From the NCBI GenBank assembly GCA_009667805.1, contig CM019065.1, forward strand, positions 13,746,952-13,810,951: DNA of 64,000 nt, given 5' to 3'. The DNA is from Leptobrachium leishanense (Eukaryota; Chordata; Amphibia; Anura; Megophryidae). Position numbers and translations under genes: made by a program. The notes beneath the pieces are model-generated. The model did not search any database, had not been told where the DNA came from, and worked only from the letters and a program-made list of their open reading frames with translations. Positions within the stretch are counted from its first letter, which is position 1. Every line of letters starts with the position of its first letter. Of this stretch, positions 54,101-64,000 are shown one piece after another.

Positions 54101-54551
54101 ATCACCGTTGAGAAGTGAGATAGGCCTATAGCTGGCACAGTCCGTAATGTCCTTCCCCGGCTTAGGCAAGACCGATATCGACGCGCAAAGAGTGTGGGGA
54201 TGGAAGGGTGTATCTGCCATTATGGCATTAAAGGTGGACAGCAAAGGTGGTAGCAGAAGATCCCAGAACTCCCTATAATACTCCGTTGGGAGTCCATCGG
54301 GGCCCGGGCTCTTCCCATTCTTAGAGGATTTTAACGCTGCCGCATGTTCACTGGCTGTGATCGGCTCATCAAATTGCTCCGCCTCTGTCACCAACAGACG
54401 AACTTTAAGATGCATAGTGAGATATTCTCTAATAGCCTCCGATGATGGGGGAGGGGTATCCGATGAGTTATACAGCGAAGCGTAATACTCTTGAAATGCC
54501 GCAGATATCTCTTCAGGATGCAGCGTAGTCTCACCTCCCGCGGTACTTATA
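51195..54551 (-). pseudogene. L1-clade LINE, 5'-truncated
   Basis: Flanked by CCTGG(C/T)AAGT (51185-51194, 54552-54561). Poly(A) appears as T-run at 51195. ORF2 pieces on the minus strand are SPGPDGLPTEYYREFWDLL, ASYRPISLLNGDIKLLAHVL and HPDQVGFIPGREARDG (53891-54415). CPLSPLLFAVSLEP and VTAYADDLSFF follow (53552-53857; YADD is the RT active site). Further downstream pieces lie to 51902. Frames shift at least five times. Gene A lacks the insertion. Confidence 0.92.
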
Positions 54552-54662
54552 CCTGGTAAGTACCCCTAGCGCGCAGTGATCTGATTGTATCTCCTTACAT
54601 GCAATACCCATTTTTGCCACAGTGGCGCTGTTCTGCAGCTCTCTTTACATTCAGTGACAGCA

Positions 54663-55073
54663 TTTTATTTATTTATTTATTTATTTATAAAGGATTTTAC
54701 CAGGAAGGATACATTGAGATTTCTCTCGTTTTCAAGTATGTCCTGGGTTCAAGAACATTGAGTGGTTACAGTTGTTACAGAAATACAAAGTAATAAAATG
54801 CAAGATATTAAAACAAAACACAAATATACAGATTAACATATCATGGGAAGGGCTAGAACCTTGGGTTAATTAGGGTGATTTGCAAAGTGAAAGCAGCTGG
54901 AAAGTAAAGTACAAATTTCAGACCAGCACTGGGTGGGTGGATGGGACAGCAGTGTCCAAAAACAAGCGCTGTGGCAGAGTGTGATGTGAGCTGGCTGCAG
55001 GACTGTAGGAGAAAGAGATCACATAATCAGGGCATGTGGTCTGTATAGGGAAAGCATATTTTACGACATGAGG
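54663..55073 (-). mobile_element. Short LINE-tail or SINE insertion
   Basis: Begins (on plus) with TTTATTTATTTATTTATAAA and reads back through the LINE 3' UTR shared with 46800-47005. AGCAT flanks both sides (54658-54662 and 55074-55078, approximate). About 200 bp at the 5' side are not in the LINE copy here. Absent from gene A. Confidence 0.7.
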
Positions 55074-55169
55074 GGGAGCATGCAGGAAGCTTTCTGTGTA
55101 AAACAATGAACAGCAATATAGGGGAGCAGGGATACGCTTAGGGGAGCAGGGAGAGTCTGAGTGGAAACA

Positions 55170-55555
55170 GACAGGTTTAGGGGAGCAGGAAAGAATTAGA
55201 GCAATAGGAACAGGTTTAGGGGTACAAAGAAAGAATTAGAGCAATAGGAACAGGTTTAGGGATACATATAAAGAATTAGAGCAATAGGAACAGGTTTAGG
55301 GGTACAAAGAAAGAATTAGAGCAATAGGAACAGGTTTAGGGGTACAGAGAAAGAATTAGAGCAATAGGAACAGTTTAGGGGTACAGAGAAAGAATTAGAG
55401 CAATAGGAACAGGTTTAGGGGTACAAAGAAAGAATTAGAGCAATAGGAACAGGTTTAGGGTACAGAGAAAGAATTAGAGCAATAGGAACAGGTTTAGGGG
55501 TACAAAGAAAGAATTAGAGCAATAGGAACCAGTTTAGGGGTACATAATCAGGATT
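55170..55555. repeat. 40-bp minisatellite, about 9-10 units (gene B)
   Basis: Same unit as 7430-9085. Much shorter and more homogeneous here. Confidence 0.92.
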
Positions 55556-55664
55556 GAGGATGCAGGGCCTGCATTAGGTGTGCATGAATGGGTTTAGGGG
55601 TGCAATTTAAGGATGCAGGGGCAAGAGTCCCTGAAGGAAAATACATTTGATGGGACATTTTTAA

Positions 55665-56127
55665 CCCATTCACTACTGATCCATTTGACCCTTATGTGCG
55701 AAGCTCATTTTGGCCATTCTGTGCTCATCATGTTTAAATGCGATTTGAAGTCATGTTTCATTATAGGACCCAGACATCCATGATGTCAGCCACCTCCGGG
55801 AGAAGTCCACGATCCTGTGCTGATTGGCGTCAGATTGTAGGACTGGCACCAAAGGAGTTAAGAGAGGCATCGCTGGAAAGGTCAGACTGTGACCTTTCCA
55901 GTGATGCCTTGAGTTTTTGTGGCCCTTACCGATCCATAGAGAGAGGGATCCATAGAGAGAGGTGCCCATTCAGGCACTCTCCCAGCTCTGCCTTGGGGAG
56001 GGCAGTTGAAAATGGCATCTGGGGTCTCTGCTTTTGCTTAGGGGACCCCATGGCGTGTTGGGAACGTCCTCCGCATGTAGTGGGGAATCCCCATGACGTC
56101 CCCCACACGTCCTCTGCAGCAAAGGGT
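55665..56127. mobile_element. TTAA-flanked hairpin-rich MITE, gene B copy
   Basis: TTAA at 55661-55664 and 56128-56131. Orthologous in position and sequence to 9979-10415, with a small internal duplication of CCATAGAGAGAGG(G/T). Confidence 0.8.
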
Positions 56128-56325
56128 TTAAGGTTGCAGATTCAGATACAGGAACATATTTAGGAGTGCAGAGACAGGGGTAGAAGCAGATTTGATGGAA
56201 AGGTAAAGGTTCAGAAACAGGTAAAGTTTGACAGTGTAGGGATGCATTTTAGTGGTCATTGCAGTGGGAGGAGGGGGGTTTCTCCCTTGAACGTGTTGAG
56301 ATAGCACAGAGAAGGAGATACTCAC

Positions 56326-56438
56326 TGTCCGACCGTAGAGTTGATGGAGGTCTCTTCATTGGGAGGTAGGACTGATGCACAACGCAGACTGATCCCATTC
56401 AATGCTGTGTCATCACCTAGAAGCTGTATTTGCTCCAC
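56326..56438 (-). CDS. vmo1: VMO1-like gene B, exon 2
   Basis: 113 bp, same acceptor (TACTATTCAG) and donor (GTGAGTATC) as gene A, phase 0 in and phase 2 out. Encodes VEQIQLLGDDTALNGISLRC and ends EETSINSTVG. Here the family-typical GDDTALN is kept, where gene A has SDDTALN. The NST sequon is kept. Confidence 0.95.
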
Positions 56439-56517
56439 CTGAATAGTACAATGTTATGGTCATCATTAGGACATGACTGTATGACTGATTCCGTAATGAC
56501 AGGTTTCCCTACATATA

Positions 56518-57155
56518 GGGCTAAATTACATTCTTCACGCAAAAACGCTCACGCAACGCGTGAATTTGTGCGCCAAGCGTTAAACGTTTACACGCGCAAA
56601 TCACCGCTGAAATTACAATCCTCGCACATTTTTTCATCTGGCGATCAATAACGCTCGCAAACAGGACGCACCTAACTGCTCGCACAGTTCTGTTGCGCGC
56701 AGAAATAAGTGCGCACACAGTTTTTTTTCTCACAATTCAGCCAATCATAATTAAGAACCACAATTATCTCCCGTTAAGTTTTTGCGCCTGTCAAAGTCAA
56801 TCTGAGCAAATACGCTGCAGCAATAATAAATGCACGCACAACTTCTCCATTTTATTGGTTTGTGTAGAATGTGTAACTATACTGTAACTAGAATGTGTAA
56901 CTATACTGTGCTGTATTTTTTTTTTGGGCTGGTGTATTTGGTTTCGGACAGGTTGATAGAATTTGCCATTAACACCAACTTTTAGGTTGCTAAAATTATG
57001 CGTGCAAAGACTGTGCGTTACAAACTGCACAGGGATTGTAATACCATCCGCGTACCAGCGCACAAACGCATTTGCGCTCACAATGTTAAGTATAGGACGT
57101 GCGACGTACAGTACGCTAGCAAAGGGTTTGCGTAGCTTCACCCGCGGTAGACTTC
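56518..57155. mobile_element. MITE with GGGCTAAATTAC terminus (right end decayed)
   Basis: Left terminus GGGCTAAATTACATTCTTCA. The interior matches 48714-49397 (AAGTTTTTGCGCCTGTCAAA, CTGCAGCAATAATAAATGCA). The right terminus is not recognisable. Absent from gene A. Confidence 0.65.
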
Positions 57156-57825
57156 CCAAATCGGCTATTTGGTCTAGATTGTTCTCTTCTCCTGCCAGTT
57201 CTCCCGGTTTTCACCTTTCTCTGAGTAACCCTGACAGTCTCATTAACAGGTGATATCTTCCTGGCTTTATTACAGCAACAAATAAACAATAGCACAAAAC
57301 AAAATCCTCGTTTACCTGAGCAGTAACAAACTCACTTAATTTCCCTCTCTCTAGCAGGGACCGTACACAATATTTACACCAACCTTTGTCACACTGGGCT
57401 CTGTAGAATGAATGTCCTGCTCATTTACCATTAGCCGGGCTCTGTAGAATGAACGTCCTGCTCATTTACCATTAGCCGGGCTCTACAGAATGAATGTCCT
57501 GCTCATTTACCATTAGCCGGGCTCTATAGAATGAACGTACTGCTCATTTACCATTAGCCGGGCTCTATAGAATGAAGGTCCTGCTCATTTACCATTAGCC
57601 GGGCTCTACAGAATGAATGTCCTGCTCATTTACCATTAGCCGGGCTCTATAGAATCAACGTCCTGCTCATTTACCATTAGCCGGGCTCTATAGAATGAAC
57701 GTCCTGCTCATTTACCATTAGCTGGGCTCTATAGAATGAACGTCCTGCTCATTTACCATTAGCCGGGCTCTATAGAATGACCGTCCTGCTCATTTACCAT
57801 TAGTCAGACTCTCTGGAGCAAACAT

Positions 57826-57970
57826 CCATAGAAACATAGAAAATGTCGGCAGATAAGAACCTTTCGGCCCATCTAGTCTGCCCAATTACATGGATACTTT
57901 ACCTGGATTTATCTTTTGTTTATTATAACCTTATGCCTATCCCATGCCTGCTTAAATTCAATCGCTGAAT
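57826..57970 (-). mobile_element. CR1 3'-end fragment in the minisatellite, copy 1
   Basis: Matches the CR1 3' UTR and last codons at 10576-10715 (CATAGAAACATAGAAAATGT, TCGGCCCATCTAGTCTGCCC). Preceded by TCTCTGGAGCAAACAT and followed by CACTACTTTACCTTTAGCC. Confidence 0.88.
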
Positions 57971-58704
57971 CACTACTTTACCTTTAGCCGGGCTCCATAG
58001 AATGAACGTCCTGCTCATTTACCATTAGCCGGGCTCTATAGAATGAAGGTCCTGCTCATTTACCATTAGCCAGGCTCTATAGAATGAACGTCCTGCTCAT
58101 TTACCATTAGCCGGGCTCTATAGAATGAACGTCCTACTCATTTACCATTAGCCGGGCTCTATAGAATGAACGTCCTGCTCATTTACTATTAGCCAGGCTC
58201 TATAGAATGAACGTCCTGCTCATTTACTATTAGCCAGGCTCTATAGAATGAACGTCCTGCTCATTTACCATTAGCCGGGCTCTATAGAATGAACCTCTTG
58301 CTCATTTACCATTAGCCGGGCTCTATAGAATGGACCTTCTGCTCATTTACCATTAGCCGGGCTCTGTAGAATGAATGTCCTGCTCATTTACCATTAGCCG
58401 GGCTCTACAGAATGAATGTCCTGCTCATTTACCATTAGCCGGGCTCTATAGAATGAAGGTCCTGCTCATTTACCATTAGCCGGGCTCTACAGAATGAATG
58501 TCCTGCTCATTTACCATTAGCCGGGCTCTATAGAATCAACGTCCTGCTCATTTACCATTAGCCGGGCTCTATAGAATGAACGTCCTGCTCATTTACCATT
58601 AGCCGGGCTCTATAGAATGAACGTCCTGCTCATTTACCATTAGCCGGGCTCTATAGAATGACCGTCCTGCTCATTTACCATTAGTCAGACTCTCTGGAGC
58701 AAAC

Positions 58705-58850
58705 ATCCATAGAAACATAGAAAATGTCGGCAGATAAGAACCTTTCGGCCCATCTAGTCTGCCCAATTACATGGATACTTTACCTGGATTTATCTTTTGT
58801 TTATTATAACCTTATGCCTATCCCATGCCTGCTTAAATTCAATCACTGAA
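58705..58850 (-). mobile_element. CR1 3'-end fragment in the minisatellite, copy 2
   Basis: Same breakpoints and flanks as copy 1, about 879 bp downstream. Confidence 0.88.
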
Positions 58851-59380
58851 TCACTACTTTACCTTTAGCCGGGCTCTATAGAATGAACGTCCTGCTCATT
58901 TACCATTAGCCGGGCTCTATAGAATGAAGGTCCTGCTCATTTACCATTAGCCAGGCTCTATAGAATGAACGTCCTGCTCATTTACCATTAGCCAGGCTCT
59001 ATAGAATGAACGTCCTACTCATTTACCATTAGCCGGCTCTATAGAATGAACGTCCTGCTCATTTACTATTAGCCAGGCTCTATAGAATGAACGTCCTGCT
59101 CATTTACCATTAGCCGGGCTCTATAGAATGAACCTCTTGCTCATTTACCATTAGCCGGGCTCTATAGAATGAACCTTCTGCTCATTTACCATTAGCCGGG
59201 CTCTATAGAATGAACGTACTGCTCATTTACCATTAGCCGGGCTCTACAGAATGAAGGTCCTGCTCATTTACCATTAGCCGGGCTCTACAGAATGAATGTC
59301 CTGCTCATTTACCATTAGCCGGGCTCTATAGAATGACCGTCCTGCTCATTTACCATTAGTCAGACTCTCTGGAGCAAACA

Positions 59381-59526
59381 TCCATAGAAACATAGAAAAT
59401 GTCGGCAGATAAGAACCTTACGGCCCATCTAGTCTGCCCAATTACATGGATACTTTACCTGGATTTATCTTTTGTTTATTATAACCTTATGCCTATCCCA
59501 TGCCTGCTTAAATTCAATCACTGAAT
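59381..59526 (-). mobile_element. CR1 3'-end fragment in the minisatellite, copy 3
   Basis: Same breakpoints and flanks, about 676 bp after copy 2, with one substitution (CCTTACGGCCC). Confidence 0.88.
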
Positions 59527-61860
59527 CACTACTTTACCTTTAGCCGGGCTCTATAGAATGAACGTCCTGCTCATTTACCATTAGCCGGGCTCTATAGAAT
59601 GAAGGTCCTGCTCATTTACCATTAGCCAGGCTCTATAGAATGAACGTCCTGCTCATTTACCATTAGCCAGGCTCTATAGAATGAACGTCCTACTCATTTA
59701 CCATTAGTCGGGCTCTATAGAATGAACGTCCTGCTCATTTACTATTAGCCAGGCTCTATAGAATGAACGTCCTGCTCATTTACCATTAGCCGGGCTCTAT
59801 AGAATGAACCTCTTGCTCATTTACCATTAGCCGGGCTCTATAGAATGAACCTTCTGCTCATTTACCATTAGCCGGGCTCTATAGAATGAACATCCTGCTC
59901 ATTTACCATTAGCTGGGCTCTATAGAATGAACATCTTGCTCATTTACCATTAGCCGGGCTCTATAGAATGAACCTCTTGCTCATTTACCATTAGCCGGGC
60001 TCTATAGAATGAACCGTCTGTTTATTTACCATTAGCCGGGCTCTATAGAATGAACCTCTTGCTCATTTACCATTAGCCGGGCTCTATAGAATGAACCTTC
60101 TGCTCATTTACCATTAGCCGGGCTCTATAGAATGAACATCCTGCTCATTTACCATTAGCTGGGCTCTATAGAATGAACATCCTGCTCATTTACCATTAGC
60201 CGGGCTCTATAGAATGAACGTCCTGCTCATTTACTATTAACCGGGCTCTATAGAATGAACCTTCTGCTCATTTACCATTAGCCGGGCTCTACAGAATGAA
60301 CGTCCTGCTCATTTACCATTAGCCGGGCTCTATAGAATGAACGTCCTGCTCATTTACCATTAGCTGGGCTCTATAGAATGAACATCCTGCTCATTTACCA
60401 TTAGCCGGGCTCTACAGAATGAACGTCCTGCTCATTTACCATAAGCCGGGCTCTATAGAATGAACCTTCTGCTCATTTACAATTAGCCAGGCTCTATAGA
60501 ATGAACATCCTGCTCATTTACCATTAGCTGGGCTCTAGAGAATGAACGTCCTGCTCATTTACCATTGGTCAGACTCTATAGAATGAACGTCCTGCTCATT
60601 TACCATTAGCCGGGCTATATAGAATGAACCTCTTGCTCATTTACCATTAGCCGGGCTCTATAGAATGAACCTCTTGCTCATTTACCATTAGCCGGGCTCT
60701 AGAGAATGAACGTCCTGCTTATTTATCATTAGCCAGGCTCTATAGAATGAACGTCCTGCTCATTTACCATTAGCCAGGCTCTATAGAATGAACGTCCTAC
60801 TCATTTACCATTAGTCGGGCTCTATAGAATGAACGTCCTGCTCATTTACTATTAGCCAGGCTCTATAGAATGAACGTCCTGCTCATTACCATTAGCCGGG
60901 CTCTATAGAATGAACCTCTTGCTCATTTACCATTAGCCGGGCTCTATAGAATGAACCTTCTGCTCATTTACCATTAGCCGGGCTCTATAGAATGAACATC
61001 CTGCTCATTTACCATTAGCTGGGCTCTATAGAATGAACATCCTGCTCATTTACCATTAGCCGGGCTCTATAGATTGAACCTCTTGCTCATTTACCATTAG
61101 CCGGGCTCTATAGAGTGAACCGTCTGTTCATTTACCATTAGCCAGGCTCTATAGAATGTACGTCCTGCTCATTTACCATTAGCCAGGCTCTATAGAATGA
61201 ATGTCCTGCTCATTTACCATTAGCCGGGCTCTATAGAATGAACATCCTGCTCATTTACCATTAGCCGGGCTCTATAGAATGAACGTCCTGCTCATTTACC
61301 ATTAGCCGGGCTCTATAGAATGAACGTCCTGCTCATTTACTATTAACCGGGCTCTATAGAATGAACCTTCTGCTCATTTACCATTAGCCGGGCTCTACAG
61401 AATGAATGTCCTGCTCATTTACCATTAGCCGGGCTCTATAGAATGAACGTCCTGCTCATTTACCATTAGCTGGGCTCTACAGAATGAACGTCCTGCTCAT
61501 TTACCATTAGCCGGGCTCTACAGAATGAACGTCCTACTCATTTACCATTAGCTGGGCTCTATAGAATGAACATCCTGCTCATTTACTATTAGCCAGGCTC
61601 TATAGAATGAACGTCCTGCTCATTTACCATTAGCCGGGCTCTAGAGAATGAACGTCCTGATCATTTACCATTGGTCGGACTCTATAGAATGAACGTTCTG
61701 CTCATTTACCATTAGCTGGGCTATATAGAATGAACCTCTTGCTCATTTACCATTAGCCGGGCTCTATAGAATGAACCTTCTGCTCATTTACCATTAGCCG
61801 GGCTCTATAGAATGAAAGTAGTGCTCATTTACTATTAGCCGGGCTCTATACAATGAATGT

Positions 61861-62762
61861 TGATAGAGGCAGATGCTATCTCGCATGAGTGGCGTCCAGC
61901 CTGGACGTTGAATGGATACGCAGAGCAACACTAGGATATATTTGTTCCCTGTGGTCCTCTGCCCATGGAACGAGGAAGTTGCAGATCGCGCCATTCTTCC
62001 TACCTTGGGAACTGAGGTGAGTATGGCATCTTCTTGGTGGGTTTATACTCCTGTGTTAAGTCACTGTGCTAAAGCAAAATAACTAAACACCTGCCTTTGA
62101 CGGATGTTATTCATTACTGGATATCGTCAGGAGAACGAGTTATTTGGGATAACTCGTGCTCCATCTGCTGGGGGCACATTAACATCTCCCATACGAAGTA
62201 AAGGAGAAGATAACATACAGTTCAGAAGCAGTGACATCCGAGATGTAAGCTAGACCTGTGTCTCGGATGTAATGGGATGGTTTTTAATGTATCACAGCAC
62301 TCGAGTCTTTATGATGCACGGTTCAAGCTCTGTGCTTAACCTCCCAGTTGTCATCTGGCCCAAGGTCTGTAGTAGAACATGTCCCTTTCTTGAGGTAATA
62401 ACAGCTCTATTGTATCACATCACATACCTCTTTGGTCCTCAATCCCCCATCAGTTATCTCCAATGTAACATTTCCAGGGTGACTTTAGTTGGACACATGG
62501 GTGGGAACATCTCCTTTCCCCTTTTTTTGATTTATTTCATATTCTGAGCTTCCTACTTTGGCCTAAACTATATATATGTTTTCCCTATAGTTCCCACCTG
62601 TCCCCAGCTTAGAGATGGATATAGCTCTAGAAATTCAGAATGTTTTTTGCCTTATTTTATCTCTCTCTTGTTTGGAATACCAAAGCACCGTCCATGAAGT
62701 TTCAGTTGAGTTGAGCTCTATATCGTGTCTCCAAACTTTCTATGAGCCAAACAACATCTTAC
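61861..62762. other. Intron 1 of gene B next to exon 1, no gene
   Basis: Aligns with 15156-15827. 62265-62525 is extra relative to gene A. No coding evidence. Confidence 0.6.
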
Positions 62763-62924
62763 CTTCAGGGCGAAGCCTTTAGCCACAGTCCCTAAAGGGC
62801 ATGTGTCTAAAATACCCCATTCACCCAGGTTGCCGCCATTGGGAACAGTGATAAAATTTCCTACAGTCTGTCCAACCAGGAGAAGAACCAAGGGTAGAAG
62901 AGTGATGGACATCATGGTGTTCAT
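62763..62924 (-). CDS. vmo1: VMO1-like gene B, exon 1
   Basis: 54 codons from the ATG at 62924 (MNTMMSITLLPLVLLLVGQT), ending LK at donor GTAAGATG in phase 0. A hydrophobic signal peptide covers about residues 1-23. The mature region NFITVPNGGNLGEWGILDTC matches the canonical VMO1 start (ITVPNGG, GxWG). With exons 2 and 3 it gives 199 residues and eight cysteines. An internal ATG pair (62915, 62912) corresponds to the start used in gene A and could also serve here. Confidence 0.94.
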
Positions 62925-62968
62925 AAGATTAAAATCAGAGGAACTACAGGAACCACAAAAGTCAAAGC

Positions 62969-62975
62969 ATTTATA
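62969..62975 (-). promoter_or_regulatory. TATA box of VMO1-like gene B
   Basis: TATAAAT on the minus strand, 45 bp upstream of the start codon, in sequence conserved with gene A. Confidence 0.6.
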
Positions 62976-63535
62976 TTTTACAGGGATTATTAATTAATGA
63001 AAAGTGAGACGATGCCAGGTGAAAGATTAACGATTTCCAGTTCACAAACAGTATTATCATCTGGTCACATCACGTCGGGTCAGACGGATCTTTAACCTTA
63101 AACTTATCACTAACAACCTGATCGGTGTGACAGTCTGTACGTATAGGTTTTAGAATCTGTATATGTGTTTAGCTTTTTTCCCCTTCCCCGGTTTAGTTTC
63201 TAACAGCAATGCTGTGCTGCCGCATGGCCGGCTAGCTGGAGGGCAAGCAAAAATTGGGGCCAGATCACAACTGAGACGTTAAGGTTAGCGTCCGAGTCAT
63301 ACGACATAATGGAGGCCGTTATTTCCTTTGTTTTACCATGTTCTATTTCAACCTTGCCATTAAAGAAGACGTATTGACCATAGTGTCTTGCAGTTTGCGT
63401 TTCTTATTGGACTCGGCGTCTCCTATACTCAACACATGACACACAAGTCATTAAGAAATGATAGAATAGCGAACCATTCCAAGGTGCTGAATAAATGTAA
63501 GATCTAAATGCAAACCAGGGGAAAGTAACCTATCT
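62976..63535 (-). promoter_or_regulatory. Upstream region of gene B
   Basis: Conserved with 16038-16487 up to TTAA at 63451-63454, which is uninterrupted here. 63455-63535 has no counterpart in gene A. Confidence 0.5.
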
Positions 63536-64000
63536 TATTATTATTATTCTTTATTTATGAAGCGCCAGCATATTCCGCAGCACTGAACAATGGGCACAAT
63601 ATAGACAGGGTTACAATACATAGAACAACATTTTGACAAACCAGGAGGAAATCTCGAAGAGTTGGGGATGGAAACAGGAGGAGAGGACTACAAGGTGGGA
63701 GTGATGGACTGCAAGGTGAGAGCGATGGACTGCAAGGTGAGAGCGATGGACTGGTTGGGGAAGTGATTTGTAGCAGTGAGTCGGGTAGTAGGCTTCCCTA
63801 AATAGGAATGTCTTAAGGGAGTGTTTGAAGGAAGGGAAACTAGGGGAAAGTCTGAAAGTTTGAGGGAGAGTGTTCCAGACTATGGGGGCTATGCGCAAGA
63901 AAAAGCTAAAAGCTGGTGTGATGATCATAACGACACGTAAACCCTGGTGTACCTTCACTGTACCAGGTGAAGTCTATGGAGCTGTTACAGTTCTGGTTTA
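63536..64000 (-). pseudogene. LINE 3' end (L2/Rex1-like), inverted, runs off the window
   Basis: A TTATTATTATTCTTTATTTA tail at 63537 is followed, on the minus strand, by GCGCCAGCATATTCCGCAGC-type 3' UTR and the frame FFLRIAPIVWNTLPQTFRLS then FPSFKHSLKTFLFREAYYPTH. Same family as 48280-48706. A short AAGGTGAGAGCGATGGACTG duplication lies near 63715. Confidence 0.82.

Larger units (their letters stand above)
57390..61860. repeat. 41-bp minisatellite, roughly 100 units, with embedded CR1 pieces
   Basis: Same unit as 14333-15155. Variants (AACCTCTTGCTC, AACCTTCTGCTC, AACATCCTGCTC) occur in repeating order, indicating higher-order blocks. Three near-identical CR1 3'-end fragments lie inside, each in the same local context. 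Confidence 0.93.

Noticed and set aside
57390..61860. CRISPR-like array appearance
   Set aside because: Units are contiguous 41-bp tandem repeats without unique spacers, inside a vertebrate intron.

Overview
This is vertebrate genomic DNA, most likely from a frog or another amphibian. The inference rests on animal-type spliced genes, CR1 and L1 LINEs, a Penelope-like element, Tc1, hAT and Helitron transposons, and very large intronic minisatellites. The species cannot be named from sequence alone.

The only host genes I can support are two tandem paralogs of vitelline membrane outer layer protein 1 (VMO1-like), both on the minus strand and both with three intact exons. Gene A has exon 1 at 15828-15977, exon 2 at 12628-12740 and exon 3 at 5345-5672 (196 residues). 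Gene B has exon 1 at 62763-62924, exon 2 at 56326-56438 and exon 3 at 26547-26871 (199 residues). Splice sites, splice phases (0 then 2), TATA boxes and poly(A) signals match between the copies. Both encode secreted beta-prism proteins with eight cysteines and one shared N-glycosylation sequon.

Nearly everything else is repeat DNA. Because the two genes are duplicates, each serves as an empty-site reference for the other. That fixes many insertion boundaries and target-site duplications. The layout is: a LINE fragment, a hAT end and a non-autonomous Helitron (1-5203); gene A with a solo LTR, two CR1 copies, a second solo LTR, a SINE and MITEs (5345-15977); its upstream block and a stack of nested hAT elements (16492-26316); then gene B. 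Its 29-kb intron 2 holds a deleted Tc1, a heavily nested Penelope-like element with a long intact RT/GIY-YIG reading frame (33749-42662), further hAT and Helitron elements, LINEs and an L1. Intron 1 of gene B is dominated by a 41-bp minisatellite of roughly 100 units.

The most unusual signal is a shared cassette in four otherwise different mobile elements: three hAT-like (17712-19460, 38207-39979, 42693-43924) and one Helitron (43934-44949). In each, a GC-rich palindrome leads into a consensus 5' splice-site-like sequence and then a minisatellite built on an 18-24 bp GGGGCA(A/T)ATCCATGAGCT-like unit. A second striking structure is a TTAA-flanked MITE that is essentially a chain of about twelve consecutive hairpins (2439-3671, second copy at 40951-41791).
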